DNA of 22,415 nucleotides from Candidatus Methylomirabilis sp. (GTDB lineage: Bacteria; Patescibacteriota; Patescibacteriia; DYHP01). Each line of letters starts with the position of its first letter. Within the stretch, counting starts at the first letter, position 1. The notes beneath the pieces are model-generated. The model had not been told where the DNA came from. It saw only the letters and a list, made by a program, of their open reading frames with translations, and searched no databases. Where the stretch lies: positions 1 to 22,415 of the forward strand of contig DYHP01000011.1 of the NCBI GenBank assembly GCA_020724105.1. The letters are read 5' to 3'. Positions 20,524 to 22,415 of this stretch are shown here, piece after piece. The translations under genes were made by a program, and so were the position numbers.

Positions 20524-20772
20524 ATGTTTTACGTTTATATTCTACAATCACTAATTTCGGGTAGCTACTATATTGGTAATTGCGATAAACTTGAAAATAG
20601 GATAAAACAGCACAATGACGGTAAAGTAAAATCGATAAAAGCATGTAGACCTTGGTGGGTTGTACACCAAGAAATTTTTAATACTAGAAATGGAGCAGTA
20701 AAACGAGAGCGGCAGTTAAAATCGTGGAAAAGTCGAAAAGCGATAGAAAAAATGATCAAAAAACATTTTTAA
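20524..20772 (+). CDS. Small GIY-YIG endonuclease (UPF0213/YhbQ-like), inside a split tRNA gene
   Basis: 82 residues. MFYVYILQS and, 12 residues later, SYYIGNCDKLENRIKQHNDG make up the GIY-YIG core (YVY/YIG), with the conserved Arg in ENRIKQHN; the metal-binding Glu is in VKRERQLKSWKSRKA. Length and ending are those of stand-alone single-domain family members; no DNA-binding domain is added. ATG 20524 fits the family start; an in-frame TTG at 20509 is possible. No SD. The gene lies between TCCCGAT (20501) and a complete tRNA-Ala, inside the anticodon loop of another tRNA-Ala. GIY-YIG enzymes are known as homing nucleases, so a role in targeting tRNA-Ala genes is a natural inference but untested. 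Confidence 0.9.
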   Translation: MFYVYILQSLISGSYYIGNCDKLENRIKQHNDGKVKSIKACRPWWVVHQEIFNTRNGAVKRERQLKSWKSRKAIEKMIKKHF

Positions 20773-20811
20773 ATTTTATTACAAAATCGAGGATCCTCGA
20801 TGAGTTGTGGT

Positions 20812-20885
20812 GGGCTCATAGCTTAGTGGTAGAGCATCCGGTTTGCAACCGGAAGATGTGGGTTCGATTCCCACTGAGTCCACCA
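20812..20885 (+). tRNA. tRNA-Ala (UGC), intact inner copy
   Basis: Acceptor GGGCTCA/TGAGTCC with G3-U70, anticodon stem TCCGG/CCGGA with loop TTTGCAA (UGC), T-arm GTGGG-TTCGATT-CCCAC, discriminator A and encoded CCA. Leader and trailer extend the acceptor helix perfectly: GATGAGTTGTGGT before the tRNA pairs with ACCACAACTCATC at its 3' end, including the CCA. Confidence 0.95.
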
Positions 20886-20993
20886 CAACTCATCGGGACA
20901 TCCGAGAAGTGGGGAGTTCAAGCCTCCCGCGGTCCAAAAAGGTGGGCGGGCAAATCCGGGAGATGCGGGTTCGATCCCCACTGAGTCCGCTAG

Positions 20994-21239
20994 TCAGGAT
21001 TTCGCAAGCCAGAGGAAGCCGCCTCGCTTCGCTCGGCGGCCAGTTTGTATTCATTTTGGGGCGAAAAGGAAACGGATTTATCCCATCTTTTAAAATTTGT
21101 CATAGATATCTAACGTAGCATTATTGGCGCTCCGCGCCAAATGTGTTGCGTTAGATTCTAGCCTAAAACTACTATTTGTTACAGAAATTCTGAGGAATGT
21201 CTGTTTTTTGTTTAATTAGCATTTTTGCCCCCATTAAAT
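20994..21239. other. Non-coding stretch with two palindromes
   Basis: No gene seen. It contains a GCCGCC/GGCGGC hairpin (21018-21040) and a two-part palindrome at 21108-21156: outer ATCTAACG/CGTTAGAT and inner TTGGCGC-TCC-GCGCCAA. The latter may mark the end of the tRNA transcript or the boundary of the next gene cassette. Confidence 0.6.
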
Positions 21240-21268
21240 TTGACATATATTACGCATTATGCTAAGAT
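21240..21268 (+). promoter_or_regulatory. Promoter of the Nudix-cupin gene
   Basis: TTGACA (21240-21245), 17-nt spacer, TAAGAT (21263-21268). Near-consensus. Confidence 0.8.
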
Positions 21269-21273
21269 AAATT

Positions 21274-21343
21274 GTTATCCAAAAGTTTGGATAACCTTCT
21301 ACCACGAGAGGGTCGTGGCAAAAAGAACCTTTACAAAGGAGGT
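21274..21343 (+). promoter_or_regulatory. Structured 5' leader and SD of the Nudix-cupin gene
   Basis: Hairpin GTTATCCAAA-AG-TTTGGATAAC (21274-21295) should sit at the very 5' end of the mRNA. A second hairpin CCACGA-GAGGG-TCGTGG follows (21302-21318), then AAAGGAGG. No known riboswitch recognised; 5'-end stabilisation is the simplest role. Confidence 0.6.
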
Positions 21344-21348
21344 ATACC

Positions 21349-22275
21349 TTGAAAATTCTGGTTGGCAGTTATACAGAGAGCGGATATCAATCTATTCCGC
21401 CGGTACGTCTTTCAGATGACGAGTACGGCAGAGGACTTCAGTGTTTCGTTCCTGCATGTACTGATATTGTTCCTATCGATGTTGATAGGCAAATCATCTA
21501 CCTTGCGCGTCGAATGTCGAAGCCAATGACTGGCTGGTGGTGGATCGGTGGCCGAATGGCATCGCACGAAACTAAAGAAGAGGCTGCGGTTAGGAACTTC
21601 AAACGGGAAACCAGACTTGAACTTCCTCAAAATCGCTTCAAGTTAATGGCGATTTTCGACTACCGTTGGAAAGATCGGGCCCAATCACCACAGGAAATTG
21701 GTTGTCACATGCTTGGTTATACGTTCACGGTCGAACTCACGGCGATGGAGCTGACTTCTGTTTCTGCGAATCTTGAGCAAAAGGAATACGAGAAAGGGGC
21801 TGGCCTTTTCGCTTTCGATCGAGAGCGGCTGGTCAGAGAAGGAGTTGTTTCTCCTATTCTCGATCTCTATGATCATGTATTTCCTCATCGAGATGAAGTG
21901 GAGTGTGGTTTGTTTAAACTTGTCTCGAGCGATGCAAGACGTGATATTCGCGAGCTCGAGTTCAGAGGCTCGGCCTTCCAAGATTTTTTCATCAAGGACG
22001 CATCGAAACCGCTCGGCCAGCACTTCCACAGAGAAAAATTTGAGATCTTCTGTTTCCCCGATGGAGGGGGAACGATCCGAACCGCTCGCGTCGATGCGAC
22101 TGGTAAGATCGTTGGCGAGATTAAACAGTTCGAGATTGGTCCGGGATTCGTCATTCGAATTCCTCCATATCATACACATCGGTTTGATCTCACGCCCAAC
22201 ACGCGTTTCGTCGCGTTTTCCTCAAAGCCCTTCGATGCAGGCGACATGATTGCTTGTCCGATTGCGATTGATTGA
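21349..22275 (+). CDS. Nudix hydrolase-cupin fusion protein
   Basis: 308 residues. N-terminal Nudix fold with box at 67-90 (GGRMASHETKEEAAVRNFKR then ETRL). The GX5E part is intact, but REUXEEXGU reads RNFKRETRL, so one metal-binding Glu is lost and activity is uncertain. The C-terminal part (about 195-300) is a cupin: GQHFHREKFEIF gives His225, His227 and Glu232, and IPPYHTHRFD gives His275/His277, a complete metal site. Cupins of this type occur among sugar-nucleotide isomerases/epimerases, so a sugar-nucleotide substrate is a guess. Starts with TTG under a strong AAAGGAGG SD. Codon style (CGT/CGC, GAT, CTC rich) differs from neighbouring genes, and it carries its own promoter and terminator, suggesting recent transfer. 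Confidence 0.8.
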   Translation: MKILVGSYTESGYQSIPPVRLSDDEYGRGLQCFVPACTDIVPIDVDRQIIYLARRMSKPMTGWWWIGGRMASHETKEEAAVRNFKRETRLELPQNRFKLMAIFDYRWKDRAQSPQEIGCHMLGYTFTVELTAMELTSVSANLEQKEYEKGAGLFAFDRERLVREGVVSPILDLYDHVFPHRDEVECGLFKLVSSDARRDIRELEFRGSAFQDFFIKDASKPLGQHFHREKFEIFCFPDGGGTIRTARVDATGKIVGEIKQFEIGPGFVIRIPPYHTHRFDLTPNTRFVAFSSKPFDAGDMIACPIAID

Positions 22276-22288
22276 GAGATATCTCACG

Positions 22289-22319
22289 GAGTTCCATGAA
22301 AAGTGGAACCTCTTTTCTT
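22289..22319 (+). terminator. Intrinsic terminator of the Nudix-cupin gene
   Basis: GTTCCA (22291-22296) and TGGAAC (22304-22309) form the stem, extended by GAG/CTC on the outside, followed by CTCTTTTCTT. Confidence 0.75.
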
Positions 22320-22347
22320 AAATCCGGAAAAGAATTTGCCACCAAAA

Positions 22348-22375
22348 CAGAAAATTTTGTTTGAAAAATTTTCTG
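22348..22375. repeat. 11-bp AT-rich palindrome at the -35 region of the last promoter
   Basis: CAGAAAATTTT / AAAATTTTCTG with a 6-nt loop, overlapping the -35 box at 22361. A second palindrome, ATGAGTTA-TTAT-TAACTCAT (22378-22397), covers the -10. Candidate operators. Confidence 0.6.
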
Positions 22376-22389
22376 AAATGAGTTATTAT
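22361..22389 (+). promoter_or_regulatory. Promoter for a gene beyond the window end
   Basis: TTGAAA (22361-22366), 17-nt spacer, TATTAT (22384-22389). Confidence 0.65.
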
Positions 22390-22415
22390 TAACTCATAGA
22401 AAAACTTGAAATTGT

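Larger units (their letters stand above)
20466..20936 (+). pseudogene. Split tRNA-Ala (UGC): two exact halves 398 nt apart
   Basis: 5' half 20466-20500: GGGCCGT-TA-GCTC-ATTTGGCA-GAGC-G-CTCGG-TTTG. 3' half 20899-20936: CAT-CCGAG-AAGTG-GGGAG-TTCAAGC-CTCCC-GCGGTCC-A. Joined: 73 nt, all stems paired, anticodon loop TTTGCAT (UGC) and the tRNA-Ala hallmark pair G3-U70. The insertion 20501-20898 starts TCCCGAT and ends ATCGGGA, and interrupts between positions 35 and 36. No group I core is visible in the insertion, so splicing is not expected; more likely a recently broken gene. Confidence 0.88.
20449..20950. repeat. 15-bp perfect inverted repeat bounding the split tRNA-Ala unit
   Basis: Arms 20449-20463 (CCCGCCCACCTTTTT) and 20936-20950 (exact complement). 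They enclose both halves of the split tRNA-Ala, the GIY-YIG gene and the intact tRNA-Ala, and they abut the outermost tRNA-Ala fragments. Confidence 0.92.
20434..20993 (+). pseudogene. Outermost tRNA-Ala remnant, broken at the anticodon loop
   Basis: 3' fragment 20951-20993: CAAAT-CCGGG-AGAT-GCGGG-TTCGATC-CCCAC-TGAGTCC-G, very similar to the 3' half of the intact tRNA-Ala at 20812-20885. 5' fragment ends at 20444 with CTCCCGG-TTTG; CTCCCGG (20434-20440) pairs perfectly with CCGGGAG (20956-20962). The break is again after TTTG and before CA. Its D-arm and 5' acceptor strand are not recognisable, so the 5' side is uncertain. Confidence 0.55.

Noticed and set aside
20501..20898. Reading the tRNA-Ala insertion as a spliced group I intron with an internal GIY-YIG gene
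   Set aside because: No P3-P8 core (no GAGCCAAG or GUGYAGAGACU-type element) and no guide pairing to exon CTCGG; it also contains a complete tRNA. Splicing is not supported by sequence.
21685..22249. Long alternative frames over the Nudix-cupin gene
   Set aside because: Shadows of a gene with clear motifs; their sequences are Ser/Arg-rich and featureless.

Overview
The window looks like a chromosomal segment of a small-genome bacterium of the Candidate Phyla Radiation (Patescibacteria, Parcubacteria-like). This is an inference from gene content and style, not from a marker phylogeny. The pointers are a PDZ-less S41 protease, a SpoIID protein carrying NBR1-like Ig domains, a two-TM bacterial PH-domain protein, an IscS/IscU pair with no other Isc partner in view, few Shine-Dalgarno (SD) sites, several near-leaderless promoters, a group I intron in a tRNA, and many short palindromic repeats both between and inside genes.

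Layout. 1-1700: an S41 peptidase and tRNA-Asp and tRNA-Ser, all on the minus strand. 1699-5960 (-): a cell-surface polysaccharide group (GH1 glycosidase, O-antigen ligase/polymerase-like protein, Wzx-type flippase). 6180-8018 (+): a secreted or anchored SpoIID/LytB cell-wall protein. 8009-9455 (-): three small membrane proteins. 9549-11422 (-): IscU and IscS, each preceded by a copy of the same ~180-base structured repeat. 11819-14010 (-): a small accessory island (charged protein, ribbon-helix-helix protein, putative PD-(D/E)XK nuclease) ending at the 3' side of tRNA-Gly. 14139-16130 (-): an internally duplicated HExxE-like protein and a tRNA array (Pro, Phe with intron, fMet, two Ile). 16161-18986 (-): valyl-tRNA synthetase, divergent from a DHH-family pseudoenzyme (19067-20206, +). 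20214-20993 (+): tRNA-Val, then a nested tRNA-Ala locus with a GIY-YIG nuclease gene. 21240-22319 (+): a Nudix-cupin fusion of different base style with its own promoter, leader and terminator.

Main discovery candidate. Several tRNA genes sit inside the remains of another tRNA gene of the same amino acid, and the break is at the anticodon loop wherever it can be placed. The clearest case is tRNA-Ala(UGC): two exact halves (20466-20500 and 20899-20936) rejoin into a canonical 73-nt tRNA-Ala with the G3:U70 identity pair. They are separated by 398 nt that begin TCCCGAT, end ATCGGGA, and contain a GIY-YIG gene and a complete tRNA-Ala(UGC). That unit in turn lies between remnants of a third tRNA-Ala, also broken at the anticodon. 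A similar tRNA-in-tRNA layout is seen for tRNA-Pro (14935-15125) and, more decayed, for tRNA-Ile (15864-16130). I interpret this as an element that targets tRNA anticodon loops and supplies a replacement tRNA. A second theme is palindromic DNA inserted in frame in conserved genes (iscS, valS, O-antigen ligase). A third is a 224-nt IC3-like group I intron in tRNA-Phe(GAA) between U33 and G34.
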